Part shown: in pieces, positions 1 through 7,834 of the stretch
Layout: every line of letters begins with the position of its first letter
Numbering within the stretch: position 1 is the first letter of the stretch
NCBI GenBank assembly: GCA_029864945.1
Contig: JAOTSL010000025.1
Location: 1-17,729, forward strand
Direction of reading: 5' to 3'
DNA: 17,729 nt
DNA from: Gammaproteobacteria bacterium
GTDB lineage: Bacteria; Pseudomonadota; Gammaproteobacteria; S012-40
Notes under the pieces: generated by a model
What the model was told of the DNA's origin: nothing
Databases searched by the model: none
What the model saw: the letters and a program-made list of their open reading frames with translations, nothing else
Position numbers and translations under genes: made by a program

Positions 1-1590
1 ATCTGAATTACCTACATCACTACCAGGTGCATACAGTAGCTTTTGCGTAGAACTAGAAAAAAGCTGATTAAAGTGAGCCCAAACTATAAGCTCAACCAAG
101 CTAAACGTATGCTTTAATGGCGATGCATCTTTAAACTGATCACCAACAACCTTGCCTCGATACAGTCTCCAGTGATCACGTTTATCCTTACCGTGAAGCA
201 ACATAATTGTGACACTCAGCTCAGTAAGGTCATCCACAATGCCACGGTTAAATATTTCGATCTTTCCGGGCTTGCGATCAAACACTGCATATAGTTTCCT
301 GCCTAAAATACTCAGATCTTTTTGATTAATTAATCGTTTTTTTGCATTTTCTCGCGCAAAACTGGAAAGAAACGAATAGCTTCCCGTTAAATTCATCACT
401 AATAACTTTCGTTCTTCAACTACATCTTCTAGCGTCCACCTGGATTTCTGGTCGAGATGTAATATCTGCTCATTCGACCACCCCCATGAATCAACCAATG
501 ATTGAATCCTTTTCTTTCTCCAATTATCCGCCTCCCTAGGGTTACTTAATGAGATATTTAATTTTAAATAAAAACTTCTGCGAACAACTTCCAATCGACT
601 ACTTTTATTTTTCCCTTTCAGGTAGGCTTCAATTCTTTCCAGCATCAACAAATACGGATCTAAAGCTTCAGGCTCTAGCTGGTCGTCATAAACTTTTTGC
701 TTAAAGCTCGCAGATAAAGGATTGCTTTTGGGGTAGCTACTTGCGTAAGCTTCCATTAGCGATATTTTCAAAACCGACTTATAGGGTGAATCAATTCCCT
801 TGTAAATTTGCCAGACCGCTGCTCCAAAAAATTCCCCGCTGGGAATTTCCGGAAGCCCACCAAAATCGACATATTCATTAGGGGAAAGCAAACCAGCCTT
901 TTCATAACTTAACCGCTGCTTTTCATAAATTCTTTCTTTTGATGGCTCCACATACCACCAGAATGGTGTTTTACCTGCCAGCCAAATACTAGTTCGATAG
1001 AACTCATCCAACAAAATATGGTGCTGCGCAGTACCGCTACTTTCACTGGATAGCTCTGACACCTTTCCGTTTTTAAAGCCTTCAGCATTCATCAAAAAAA
1101 AATGCACTTCAAGATCAATCGAATCAAACCATTTTTCAATCAAGCGGGCTTTTTTTTGTAAGCGCTTCAACAACGTTCGTTCCAGACCCGACCGATAACA
1201 CAACCATATATCAAAATCACTTTTTCTATTAAAAGCGACAGTGCCGCAACTTCCCATTAAAAAGATCGATTCAATATCAATCGACCATTGAGCTTGCCGC
1301 TTAAACTCAAACCCTCGCCATTGCCGCTTAGCTTGTAGTATTGATTTATCATCAGGCGCATAAGAACTTACGCCTGATGGCGTGCTTTCATCCACATAAC
1401 CAATCAAAGCACTGTGATTAATGTGAAATAAAAGAGGTATGACATTAACCAACCCTTTGTGACGCGACGCCATAAGCTCTTCGGTTCTATCAAGACGTGA
1501 CTGGTTCAGCAGGCAAAAGCGCTTTCTTATATGTTTAATGGATAATTTATCGTTGGGCATAAAAAGGTCAAATTTAAAGTTACAACGCAT
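1..1590 (-). CDS. cyaA: Class I adenylate cyclase, 3' end cut by window edge
   Basis: This gene makes cyclic AMP from ATP, the ligand of CRP/Vfr regulators. Reading the minus strand from ATG 1588-1590, 530 codons stay open to the left edge, so the C-terminal regulatory part is missing. The catalytic nucleotidyltransferase motif is clear: GSCGT at residues 113-117 followed by SDFDIW at 124-129, matching the GS...SDLDIW of the E. coli and Pseudomonas enzymes. Further family blocks are LEVHFFLM (160-167) and the stretch HHILLDEFYRT just after it, then GAAVWQIYKGIDSPYKSVLK. The start is uncertain: neither ATG 1590 nor the in-frame ATG at 1560 has a good ribosome site, and TTG 1599 is also possible (E. 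coli cyaA uses TTG). It is divergent from the PAS-GGDEF gene. Family identity is certain; full length cannot be judged. Confidence 0.96.
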   Translation of the reverse strand, partial: MRCNFKFDLFMPNDKLSIKHIRKRFCLLNQSRLDRTEELMASRHKGLVNVIPLLFHINHSALIGYVDESTPSGVSSYAPDDKSILQAKRQWRGFEFKRQAQWSIDIESIFLMGSCGTVAFNRKSDFDIWLCYRSGLERTLLKRLQKKARLIEKWFDSIDLEVHFFLMNAEGFKNGKVSELSSESSGTAQHHILLDEFYRTSIWLAGKTPFWWYVEPSKERIYEKQRLSYEKAGLLSPNEYVDFGGLPEIPSGEFFGAAVWQIYKGIDSPYKSVLKISLMEAYASSYPKSNPLSASFKQKVYDDQLEPEALDPYLLMLERIEAYLKGKNKSSRLEVVRRSFYLKLNISLSNPREADNWRKKRIQSLVDSWGWSNEQILHLDQKSRWTLEDVVEERKLLVMNLTGSYSFLSSFARENAKKRLINQKDLSILGRKLYAVFDRKPGKIEIFNRGIVDDLTELSVTIMLLHGKDKRDHWRLYRGKVVGDQFKDASPLKHTFSLVELIVWAHFNQLFSSSTQKLLYAPGSDVGNSD

Positions 1591-1661
1591 TAGTTGCAAA
1601 ATCCGTACTATGTAGCAAAATCTTATTTTCTGTCTCTTTTTTCCTAATTGGGTCTTATTTT

Positions 1662-1677
1662 CGTCACATTTATGACG
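1662..1677. promoter_or_regulatory. Inverted repeat in the cyaA/PAS-GGDEF divergent region
   Basis: CGTCA-N6-TGACG forms a perfect 5-6-5 inverted repeat about 72 bases upstream of the chosen cyaA start. Read on the minus strand the same stretch contains AAATGTGA, a perfect left half of a CRP site, but the right half (TAAGA) is poor. It may be an operator for cyaA feedback, as CRP acts on cyaA in E. coli, or for another dimeric regulator. This is a weak call. Confidence 0.3.
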
Positions 1678-1711
1678 CTATTTTTTGGTTTCACGGACCA
1701 GATGCTTCCAA

Positions 1712-1727
1712 TGGCACGGTTATAGCG
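1712..1727 (+). promoter_or_regulatory. Candidate sigma-54 promoter upstream of the PAS-GGDEF gene
   Basis: TGGCACG-GTTA-TAGCG fits the sigma-54 consensus TGGCACG-N4-TTGCW with all seven bases of the -24 element. The GG (1713-1714) and GC (1725-1726) dinucleotides have the required 12-base offset. The mismatches are A for the second T and G for the final W of the -12 element. The predicted transcript start is near 1738, about 110 bases before the gene. A second TGGCAC begins at 1738 but its -12 element reads ATGTA and lacks the essential GC. No enhancer-binding protein gene lies in the window. Confidence 0.4.
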
Positions 1728-1826
1728 CCCTGTTTTTTGGCACCATTAATGTATAAAGAATAGTGAGTAAAATAACTTCGCCAGATAACGAGAAACTTTG
1801 TTAGACTTTTGACAAGGATAATTCAG

Positions 1827-1850
1827 ATGATATCTGGGGTAAGAAATTGA
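1827..1850 (+). CDS. Possible seven-codon leader peptide before the PAS-GGDEF gene
   Basis: ATG 1827 encodes MISGVRN and stops at TGA 1848-1850. It has a better ribosome site (AAGGA at 1814-1818, eight bases before the ATG) than the gene that follows. Its stop overlaps the TTG start of that gene as TTGA, the arrangement expected for translational coupling. The peptide itself suggests no function. It could be chance. Confidence 0.3.
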   Translation: MISGVRN

Positions 1851-2716
1851 GCATCAATTTAATCAGAGATCCCAACATGTTAGATCAAAAAATCACAGCG
1901 CACGCTTTAAACATGTCTCCTGTCGGTGTTGTTTTATATGACGACAATGACAAAATTCAATGGCTCAATCAGGTGATGAGTGAGTTTCTCGCCATGCCTG
2001 CCGACCAACTTATCGGCCTCAGCTCCGCAGAGCTTTCCTCGCAATACCTGGACAGCTTTGCCGACCACCCTGATTTGTGGAAAGTTTCGAATATGGTATC
2101 CAGACAAAACAGATGGCTAATTAGCCTAGATACACCACCTGATACGGATGCTGTCTCAAACAATATTCGATATTACGTCGATGTCACCGAAATCATGAAA
2201 CTAAAGGCTGATGTTCGTAGCCTTCAGGATCAGCTAGACAACAACAGCACTGCCGACACACTTACCGGCCTTCTGAACAAGCGTTCTTTATTACAATCAC
2301 TGGAACCTCAGGTCTCTAGAAGTCGGCGTTATAACAATCCACTTACATTAATCGTCATGCAAGTTGACGGCTTTGACGTTCACAGCAACGAACAAAAACC
2401 AGCCATTGACCAAGCATTAACAGCTGTTAGTTTTTACCTCAGGGATCAAATGCGATGGGTAGATCTAGTTGGCCGAACGGCTGATAACGAGTTTACGTTA
2501 ATATTACCCGAGACACGGCTAAGTGACGCTAATATTCTGGTTGAAAAAATAAACACTCGCCTTGGCAAACTTAGCCTGCCAGAGACTCCAGAGATTACGA
2601 TTTCTGTGAACGTCAAATTTGGTATCGCGGAATGGGAAAAAGGAGATGACACTAGCTTGCTTTTAAGAAAAGCAAAAAATAATTTAAGCAGTTTTAGTGA
2701 AGAAACAACCGCCTAA
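1847..2716 (+). CDS. PAS-GGDEF protein with degenerate active site, likely c-di-GMP receptor
   Basis: This is a soluble 289-residue protein with no signal peptide or membrane segment. An N-terminal PAS-like domain spans about 17-118 and is joined by a short helical linker to a GGDEF domain at about 134-285. The opening motif DTLTGLLNKRSL (137-148) is intact, but the GGDEF signature reads TADNEF (211-216), with both glycines and the aspartate lost, and the usual DIDxFKxxND stretch is reduced to QVDGFDVHSNE (172-182). Diguanylate cyclase activity is therefore unlikely. The inhibitory-site motif RxxD is kept as RWVD (203-206) at its normal place, so c-di-GMP binding is plausible (inference). The start is TTG 1847 with GGGG seven bases upstream; ATG 1877 is an alternative. 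It stands alone, convergent with argH. Confidence 0.85.
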   Translation: MSINLIRDPNMLDQKITAHALNMSPVGVVLYDDNDKIQWLNQVMSEFLAMPADQLIGLSSAELSSQYLDSFADHPDLWKVSNMVSRQNRWLISLDTPPDTDAVSNNIRYYVDVTEIMKLKADVRSLQDQLDNNSTADTLTGLLNKRSLLQSLEPQVSRSRRYNNPLTLIVMQVDGFDVHSNEQKPAIDQALTAVSFYLRDQMRWVDLVGRTADNEFTLILPETRLSDANILVEKINTRLGKLSLPETPEITISVNVKFGIAEWEKGDDTSLLLRKAKNNLSSFSEETTA

Positions 2717-2750
2717 TTTATTTGCCGCCAATCTACTCTAAAAATTATTC

Positions 2751-2797
2751 CAGCAGCACTCCCAACAGCACTATAGTGCTGCTGAAAGTGCTGTTGG
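2751..2797. repeat. Two interleaved inverted repeats between convergent genes; possible argH terminator
   Basis: Arm A (CAGCAGCACT, 2751-2760) pairs with 2775-2784, and arm B (CCAACAGCACT, 2762-2772) pairs with 2787-2797. Both stems are perfect, 10 and 11 bp, and both enclose 14 bases. The order is A-B-A'-B', so the stems exclude each other or form a pseudoknot. A third option is the perfect 16-base palindrome CAGCACTATAGTGCTG at 2766-2781. On the minus strand the structure is followed by AATAATTTTT, so it can end argH transcripts. On the plus strand there is no T run. Confidence 0.6.
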
Positions 2798-2809
2798 AGC
2801 AATTGAAAT

Positions 2810-4213
2810 TTACTCTGCTACTTCTAATATTCTATCTCTTGCCCGAACAATCGCTTGCCTGACCTGATTAAGCGCAGTTCCACCAAAATGATCCCTTGCT
2901 GCACTAGATCCTTCCGGGGTTAACACCTTATAAATATCATCTTCAATTTTATCTGAAAATACTTTCAACTCTGCCAATGACATTTCCGCTAAGTCTTTTT
3001 TATTATCAATTCCATAGCGAACAGCTTTGCCCACAATTTCGTGCGCATCTCTAAAAGGAACCCCTTGCTTAACCAGATAATCAGCCAGATCGGTTGCCGT
3101 TGAAAATCCTTTTAAAGTCGCCGCACGCATATTTTCGCGTTTTACTTTCACTGTTTGCATCATGTCAGCAAAAACACGCAACGATGCTTTCAAGGTATCG
3201 ACACTGTCAAACAAGGGTTCTTTATCTTCCTGATTATCTTTATTGTAAGCTAGTGGCTGCGATTTCATCAGTGTCAACATACAAACCAAATTACCATTGG
3301 TGCGGCCAGATTTTCCGCGAATTAATTCAGGTACATCTGGGTTTTTCTTTTGCGGCATAATTGAGGAGCCGGTACAAAAACTATCGCCCATTTCAATGAA
3401 GTCAAACTGCTGTGAGACCCACAATACAAGCTCTTCAGAAAACCGGGAAAGATGGGTCATTGTCAAAGTGGCAGCAAAACAAAACTCAATAACAAAGTCA
3501 CGATCACTAACCGCATCAAGTGAGTTTTCAGCAGGGCATTCAAAACCAAGTAAACTAGCGGTGTAGTGTCGATCAATCGGATACGTTGTGCCGGCTAGCG
3601 CAGCTGCGCCCAAAGGCATAATGTTGACACGTTTACGGCAATCAGCCAGACGCTGCGCATCCCGCTCAAGACTTTCAAACCAGGCCAGCATGTGATGGCC
3701 AAAACTCACCGGTTGAGCCACCTGCAAATGTGTAAAACCTGGCAAAACTGTATCCACTTCACGCTCAGCGAGATCAATTAACGTCGCTTGCAGCCTTCTA
3801 AGATGAACATTTATTTCATCAATCTCGTCCCGCAGGTAAAGACGCATATCGGTGGCAACCTGGTCATTTCTTGAGCGGCCGGTATGTAATTTTTTGCCTG
3901 CATCACCGATTTTTTGAGTAAGGCGAGCCTCGATATTCATATGAAGGTCTTCAAGTGCAACAGACCATTCAAACTTACCTGAATCTATCTCTAGCTCAAT
4001 CTCATGAAGACCCGACGCAATCTCATCACACTCTTCTCTGCTTAGAACGCCGACCTTATATAACATTGCCGCGTGAGCTATCGAGCCTTTGATATCTTGC
4101 TTGTACATTCTTTGGTCAAACTCAACTGACGCGGTAAAAGCCTCGACAAAGACATCTGTTGGCTCTGTAAAACGACCACCCCAAGGTTTAACTACTGCTT
4201 TATTTTCTGTCAT
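2810..4213 (-). CDS. argH: Argininosuccinate lyase
   Basis: This enzyme catalyses the last step of arginine synthesis, splitting argininosuccinate into arginine and fumarate in the cytoplasm as a homotetramer. The 467 residues are close to the family's usual 455-470. Visible motifs are HTGRSRNDQ (110-118), the catalytic-base region THLQ with His162, and the superfamily signature GSSIMPQKKNPD (282-293) that carries the catalytic Ser283. All expected active-site residues are present. The start ATG 4213 has only a weak ribosome site, but the first residues (KPWGGRF) match the normal N-terminus. The gene is divergent from hemC across about 300 bases. In Pseudomonas the algZR genes sit between argH and hemC; they are absent here. 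Confidence 0.98.
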   Translation of the reverse strand: MTENKAVVKPWGGRFTEPTDVFVEAFTASVEFDQRMYKQDIKGSIAHAAMLYKVGVLSREECDEIASGLHEIELEIDSGKFEWSVALEDLHMNIEARLTQKIGDAGKKLHTGRSRNDQVATDMRLYLRDEIDEINVHLRRLQATLIDLAEREVDTVLPGFTHLQVAQPVSFGHHMLAWFESLERDAQRLADCRKRVNIMPLGAAALAGTTYPIDRHYTASLLGFECPAENSLDAVSDRDFVIEFCFAATLTMTHLSRFSEELVLWVSQQFDFIEMGDSFCTGSSIMPQKKNPDVPELIRGKSGRTNGNLVCMLTLMKSQPLAYNKDNQEDKEPLFDSVDTLKASLRVFADMMQTVKVKRENMRAATLKGFSTATDLADYLVKQGVPFRDAHEIVGKAVRYGIDNKKDLAEMSLAELKVFSDKIEDDIYKVLTPEGSSAARDHFGGTALNQVRQAIVRARDRILEVAE

Positions 4214-4511
4214 TTAAAAACCATACCTACTTCATTAAAACACTACAAAACAATAACCTGTTTGTAGATTCATTAAAAATTAACCTAAGTGTAGCGTATT
4301 TTTTATGGGAAATATGTTTCGCCGTTACACAGACCGGCGCATATTTGCTATATTTGTCTATTCGCGCATTTTATTCTGCGTTATACACTAATATAGGCGT
4401 GCATTTTACGCACACAAGGTGCGGAAAAATACAACAAAAGTTCAGAGAATCGACAAAAAAACAAACAATGCGCGCATTATACGTAACCCACAGAAATTAG
4501 TAGAGATTATC
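4214..4511. other. argH-hemC divergent intergenic region with repeated GCGCATTTTA-like motifs
   Basis: This 298-base gap holds no convincing gene. Related short motifs recur on the hemC side: GCGCATTTTATTCTGCG at 4364-4380, GTGCATTTTACGCAC at 4399-4413 (a short hairpin) and GCGCATTATACG at 4472-4483, plus GGCGCATATTTG near 4337. A five-base-pair hairpin, CGCCG...CGGCG, lies around 4320-4340. I could not pick a sigma-70 promoter with correct spacing for either gene. An in-frame GTG at 4419 could extend HemC by 31 residues, but the added sequence is unlike the family. Confidence 0.45.
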
Positions 4512-5444
4512 ATGTCAGACAACATTGTCAGAATTGCAACACGAAAAAGCCCCCTTGCCCTTTGGCAAGCCGAGTTTGTTAAAGCCGAACTCCTTAAACG
4601 TAACCCTGATCTCCAGGTTGAACTAGTAAAAATGGTCACTCAGGGAGACAAAATCCTCGACACACCTTTAGCTAAAATCGGCGGTAAAGGCCTGTTTGTA
4701 AAAGAACTAGAAGTCGGCATGCTGCAAGGTGACGCTGACCTCGCCGTCCATTCTATGAAAGATGTTCCCGTTGAATTCCCTGAGGGCCTTCACCTTGCTG
4801 TTATCTGTGAACGAGAAGACCCACGCGATGCGTTCGTCTCAAACACTTATAACTCACTGGATGAACTACCTCAGGGCGCCCGTGTAGGCACCTCCAGCCT
4901 TCGCCGTGAATGTCAGTTACGCGCTAATCGTCCTGACCTTGAAATTTTAAGCCTGCGCGGAAACGTTAATACTCGCCTTAAAAAGCTAGATGATGGCCAA
5001 TATGACGCGATAATTCTGGCAGCTGCTGGCCTAAAGCGCTTGGAATTTCACGACCGCATCAAACATGAAATTGACCCGCTCGTCAGCTTACCTGCATGCG
5101 GTCAGGGTGCGGTAGGCATTGAATGTCGGATCGACGACAAACGAATCAATGATCTGATTGCACCACTCAATCATAACGATACCGCAATTCGCGTACGTGC
5201 AGAACGCGCAATGAACGCCCGTCTTGAGGGTGGGTGTCAGGTTCCAATCGGCGGATATTCAGAGTTAGGCCACGGCGTCATTGTATTGCGCGGCTTAGTC
5301 GGACGCCCCGATGGAACCGAAATCATTCGTGGTGACATTAGCGGCAAACCAGAAGATGCAGAAGAACTAGGCACAGTTCTCGCCGACGACCTGCTTTCTC
5401 GAGGCGCTAAGGAAATATTAAAAGAAGTGTATGACAACCAGTAA
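4512..5444 (+). CDS. hemC: Porphobilinogen deaminase (hydroxymethylbilane synthase)
   Basis: HemC joins four porphobilinogen units into hydroxymethylbilane in haem and sirohaem synthesis. From ATG 4512 the protein has 310 residues, against about 313 in E. coli. The numbering lines up with the E. coli enzyme: catalytic Asp84 in SMKDVP, the substrate-binding arginines Arg11, Arg131, Arg132, Arg149 and Arg155, and Cys242 in LEGGCQVPIGG, which holds the dipyrromethane cofactor. The ATG follows GAGAT at a usable distance, and MSDNIVRIATRKSPLALWQA is a normal N-terminus, so I prefer it to the upstream GTG. The last 14 bases overlap hemD, which indicates coupled translation. Confidence 0.98.
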   Translation: MSDNIVRIATRKSPLALWQAEFVKAELLKRNPDLQVELVKMVTQGDKILDTPLAKIGGKGLFVKELEVGMLQGDADLAVHSMKDVPVEFPEGLHLAVICEREDPRDAFVSNTYNSLDELPQGARVGTSSLRRECQLRANRPDLEILSLRGNVNTRLKKLDDGQYDAIILAAAGLKRLEFHDRIKHEIDPLVSLPACGQGAVGIECRIDDKRINDLIAPLNHNDTAIRVRAERAMNARLEGGCQVPIGGYSELGHGVIVLRGLVGRPDGTEIIRGDISGKPEDAEELGTVLADDLLSRGAKEILKEVYDNQ

Positions 5445-6219
5445 ACCGCTAAAAGGCGTTGGGGTTTTGATTACTCGGCCTGAACACCAAGCTGATGACT
5501 TATGTCAAAGCATCGAAAGCCTTGGTGGCACAGCAATTCGGTTTCCTGTGCTTCAAATAGAGGACATTGACGATACAACGCTATTTTATTCGCAAATTGA
5601 CAGGCTGGACACATTTGATATCGCTATTTTTATAAGCCCTAATGCGGTAAATAAGGCTATTAGTCTCGTTCGGGCTCGAAAAAAGTGGCCTGATAATGTA
5701 AAAATTGCGGCTGTAGGGAAAACAAGTGCTAAAGCACTTGACAGGCTGGGTCTGATAGCTGATATTTTTCCCTCTAAGAAATTTAACAGCGAAGCATTAC
5801 TTTCGCTGGATGAAATGCAGGACGTTTCAGGTAAAAACATCATCATCTTTAGAGGTGACGGCGGCAGAGAGTTACTTGCCGAAACCCTGAAATCGCGCGG
5901 AGCAACGGTTGAATACGCTGAATGTTATAAACGAAGCAAACCCAAAACCGATGTTTCCGCCCTGCTAAAACACTGGGCGCGTGGCGAAGTTAATATTATC
6001 GTTACCACTAGCAATGAAGGCTTACACAACTTGTACGATATGGTTGGACAGCTCGGCCGTCAGTGGCTTACGAAGTCACCAGTCATCGTTATCAGCGATA
6101 GGGGAGCTGATTTAGCAATGCAACTGGGCTTTAAACACCGACCCATTGTTTCTTCACTAGCCAGTGATGAAGCAATAGTCAACACCTTGGTCCAATGGCA
6201 CGCACTGCAATGTGCGTAA
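5431..6219 (+). CDS. hemD: Uroporphyrinogen-III synthase
   Basis: HemD closes hydroxymethylbilane, with inversion of ring D, to give uroporphyrinogen III. The 262 residues are near the family length (about 250). The family is poorly conserved, but the pattern fits: LITRPEHQADDLCQSIESLGG near the start, FISPNAV (a TSxNAV equivalent) around 68-74, IFRGDGGRELLAETLKSRGATVEYAECYKR in the middle, and TTSNEGLHNLYDM followed by PVIVISDRGADLAMQLGF towards the end, which resemble the usual TSxEGLxNL and SxRxAxxAxxxGF blocks. ATG 5431 lies inside the end of hemC, a classic arrangement. A 101-base gap follows before hemX. Confidence 0.95.
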   Translation: MTTSKPLKGVGVLITRPEHQADDLCQSIESLGGTAIRFPVLQIEDIDDTTLFYSQIDRLDTFDIAIFISPNAVNKAISLVRARKKWPDNVKIAAVGKTSAKALDRLGLIADIFPSKKFNSEALLSLDEMQDVSGKNIIIFRGDGGRELLAETLKSRGATVEYAECYKRSKPKTDVSALLKHWARGEVNIIVTTSNEGLHNLYDMVGQLGRQWLTKSPVIVISDRGADLAMQLGFKHRPIVSSLASDEAIVNTLVQWHALQCA

Positions 6220-6320
6220 AATTGAATCGGGAATAATAATTATAAAAAACAATAAAGAGAGCCTCCTGGACAATGGCGGCAAAATTTAACTTTAAGGGCT
6301 AGCAAGGGTAGGAAAAAAAC

Positions 6321-7820
6321 GTGGCGACCAATAAACGAAAAAAAACTTCGCGAGATTCTGATAATTCTCACACAAATGAGTCTGAAATACTGCAAGCGGA
6401 TAAAATCACCCAAAGTGCCAATTCCGAAGCAAGTGATACCTCTTCAGACGAAGCAATCATCATGCAGCAGGAAGATAGGAAAGAGACCATGGCACCGAAC
6501 ACACAAGAAACCAATAAAACGGAAGCTAAGAAAGCGAACAAAACCATCGACGCAAGTCCCATTCCTGCACCAGTCATGCAAAAGTCCGGCTCTGGCTTTG
6601 CAACACTACTTGCAAGCGCGGCATTTATACTAAGCGTAGGCGCCGGTGCCGGCGGATACTGGACATGGCAGCAAATTCAGATTGAGAAAAATGAATCTGC
6701 ATCCACTATTTCATCACTTCAACAGCAGCTTGAATCAGAATTAAAAAGAAGTCAGGAGGCTCTTCGAAATGAAGTAAGCGCAACTCAAGCAACCATCAAG
6801 ACAGAGCTTACCCAAACATCGGCAGCCATCAAGTCCGAACTATATAATAAGGCTTCTGAGATTGAAGGCGTTTCCAAAAATATGGAAACAGCCACCAATA
6901 TTAAAATTGCGGGTGCTGAACAGCGGTTTCTTGATGCGCAGGCCGAGCTAGGTAAAGCCAACCAAAACATCAAAGAAACTCAAAAACGTCAACAGTCCCT
7001 CGAAGTCAGTATCGACGGCCTGTATTCGCGCATTGGAAACACATCTCGAGACTGGGTTATTGCTGAAGCGGATTACCTGCTAAATGTTGCCAGTCATCGC
7101 TTACAACTAGAGCAGGATGTTACAACATCGATACAAGCATTAACATTAGCTGACAATAGAATTAACTCACTGAGTGATCCTGCGCTAAATGAAGTACGTA
7201 ACGTCATCGCACAGGAATTAGTCACACTACAAACACTGCCAATTCCTGACCAGGCAGGCGTGTCAATGCAACTGTCCAGTCTACAGGCTAAAGTTGACCA
7301 GTTACCTCTGAGTGCACGTACACAACCTGTCCACCAAGATCAGCCCGCCATTAATGCCGACGACGCACTAAAGGTTGATACCTGGGAGGCATTACCCATT
7401 GCAATAATGGAAGTTCTCAAAGGACTGGTCGCCGTTAACTATAATGACAAGCCCGTTGAGGCACTACTTTCACCAGTACAAGTTCAGCATTTACATGAAA
7501 ACCTAAAGCTAAAACTAGAACAGGCAAGAATGGTTTTACTGCGTGGCGACCAGGATCTTTACAAAGCAAATATGGATCTTGCCATCAACTGGACAGAAAA
7601 ATTCTTTAACACTGAAGAAGTATCAACTAAGAAGTTTGTCGATACTTTAAATTACCTAAAAACCAAACAAGTAGTGCTTCAAGTACCTGACATTTCATCG
7701 TCACTTCGTACATTACGCAAAGTATCTAAGCGCCTGGAAATAACAGGTTTGGAAAACAAAGCAAGTAACGCACAAGCCGCTACCACCGGCAATGCTGTTA
7801 TAACCCTTGCTGCAGAATAA
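6321..7820 (+). CDS. hemX: HemX family membrane protein
   Basis: This is the third gene of the haem cluster. The 499-residue protein has a long hydrophilic N-terminal region rich in Lys, Glu, Ser and Thr (1-90), one membrane segment at about 92-114 (FATLLASAAFILSVGAGAGG), a coiled coil from about 118 to 235, and then the conserved HemX domain, including RDWVIAEADYLLNVASHRLQLEQD. The topology suggests a short cytoplasmic tail and a large periplasmic part. Databases often label it uroporphyrinogen-III C-methyltransferase, but no SAM-binding methyltransferase motif is visible and the label should not be taken as function. The start is GTG 6321 with AGGA about eight bases upstream. HemY follows after 14 bases. 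Confidence 0.93.
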   Translation: MATNKRKKTSRDSDNSHTNESEILQADKITQSANSEASDTSSDEAIIMQQEDRKETMAPNTQETNKTEAKKANKTIDASPIPAPVMQKSGSGFATLLASAAFILSVGAGAGGYWTWQQIQIEKNESASTISSLQQQLESELKRSQEALRNEVSATQATIKTELTQTSAAIKSELYNKASEIEGVSKNMETATNIKIAGAEQRFLDAQAELGKANQNIKETQKRQQSLEVSIDGLYSRIGNTSRDWVIAEADYLLNVASHRLQLEQDVTTSIQALTLADNRINSLSDPALNEVRNVIAQELVTLQTLPIPDQAGVSMQLSSLQAKVDQLPLSARTQPVHQDQPAINADDALKVDTWEALPIAIMEVLKGLVAVNYNDKPVEALLSPVQVQHLHENLKLKLEQARMVLLRGDQDLYKANMDLAINWTEKFFNTEEVSTKKFVDTLNYLKTKQVVLQVPDISSSLRTLRKVSKRLEITGLENKASNAQAATTGNAVITLAAE

Positions 7821-7834
7821 GCGGAGAGACAACA

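Noticed and set aside
342..539. Plus-strand open frame of 65 codons
   Set aside because: It is antisense to the intact cyaA reading frame and shows no coding signals.
1738..1753. Second sigma-54 promoter at the downstream TGGCAC
   Set aside because: The -12 element reads ATGTA, without the GC that sigma-54 requires.
2209..2710. Active diguanylate cyclase
   Set aside because: The GGDEF signature has lost both glycines and the aspartate, and the metal-binding stretch is also altered.
4419..4511. HemC N-terminal extension from GTG 4419
   Set aside because: The extra 31 residues are basic and low in complexity and precede the normal conserved N-terminus; ATG 4512 gives the family length.
6273..6302. 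Nine-codon frame between hemD and hemX
   Set aside because: It has no Shine-Dalgarno sequence and no coupling to hemX; it is likely chance.
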